Below are positions 34,127 through 34,197 of a DNA stretch of 34,197 nucleotides, piece after piece; positions within the stretch are counted from its first letter, which is position 1; the number at the start of each line of letters is the position of its first letter. Location: the NCBI GenBank assembly GCA_003151275.1, contig PLXC01000089.1:1-34197 (forward strand). Reading direction: 5' to 3'. The notes beneath the pieces were generated by a model. The model saw only the letters and a program-made list of their open reading frames with translations. It made no database searches and was not told where the DNA came from. The DNA comes from Candidatus Melainabacteria bacterium (lineage in GTDB: Bacteria; Cyanobacteriota; Vampirovibrionia; Obscuribacterales; Obscuribacteraceae). Made by a program: the position numbers and the translations under genes.

Positions 34127-34197
34127 GTACGCCATCACTTGGTACGAACCTAGGTGCGACCCCTTACGTGTGCCACAACTTAGTACGAACCCTAGGT
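34115..34197 (+). repeat. Three copies of a short intergenic repeat after carB
   Basis: The unit GCCA(C/T)(C/A)ACTT(A)GGTACG occurs at 34115-34131, 34131-34146 and 34172-34187. Copies 2 and 3 are followed by AACC(C)TAGGT. The first copy supplies the last codons and the stop of carB. AcCTAGgt is itself palindromic. The window ends inside the array, so its full length is unknown. Confidence 0.65.

Overview
The window is bacterial chromosomal DNA of medium GC content. It mixes housekeeping genes (tdh-kbl, carB) with many secreted or lipid-anchored proteins of unknown role built from TPR, HEAT, WG and related repeats. A secreted caspase-TPR protein, WG-repeat proteins, a stand-alone protein of tandem MshEN-like repeats and frequent GTG/TTG starts suggest a Cyanobacteria/Melainabacteria-type lineage, perhaps near Obscuribacterales. 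That placement is an inference from gene content only.

Left part (1-8300): an accessory, decaying region. It opens with an IS66-type transposase whose last ~30 codons are out of frame, then a small unknown gene. Next is a complete IS110-type element (about 2435-3811, minus strand). Its 5' non-coding end folds as a two-loop bridge RNA, and the guide sequences in the loops can be matched by eye to both junctions of the element, giving an AT core. The element interrupted the 3' end of a minus-strand gene, and joining the two flanks restores a longer reading frame. Upstream of that gene are further minus-strand small genes and a WG-repeat gene split by one in-frame TAA. The region ends at a 3' fragment of a tRNA-Arg(ACG) gene with its terminator, which looks like an old integration site.

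Middle part (8300-20100): hairpin-forming repeats lead into tdh and kbl, which together convert threonine to glycine and acetyl-CoA. Then come a secreted HEAT-repeat protein, a lipoprotein with a duplicated beta domain, a 684-residue protein of unknown function, a 75-residue Sm-like protein, and a minus-strand pair encoding a caspase-TPR protein and a UPF0158 protein.

Right part (20100-34197): a Cys-cluster (YkgJ-type) gene next to an MFS exporter, a TPR protein, a streptothricin-acetyltransferase-like GNAT enzyme, a short TPR protein, a large secreted unknown protein, two small unknown genes, the four-repeat MshEN-like protein, and carB. The last bases hold three copies of a short repeat, the first of which forms the 3' end of carB.

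The most notable discovery is the IS110 element with a readable bridge RNA (3584-3752).
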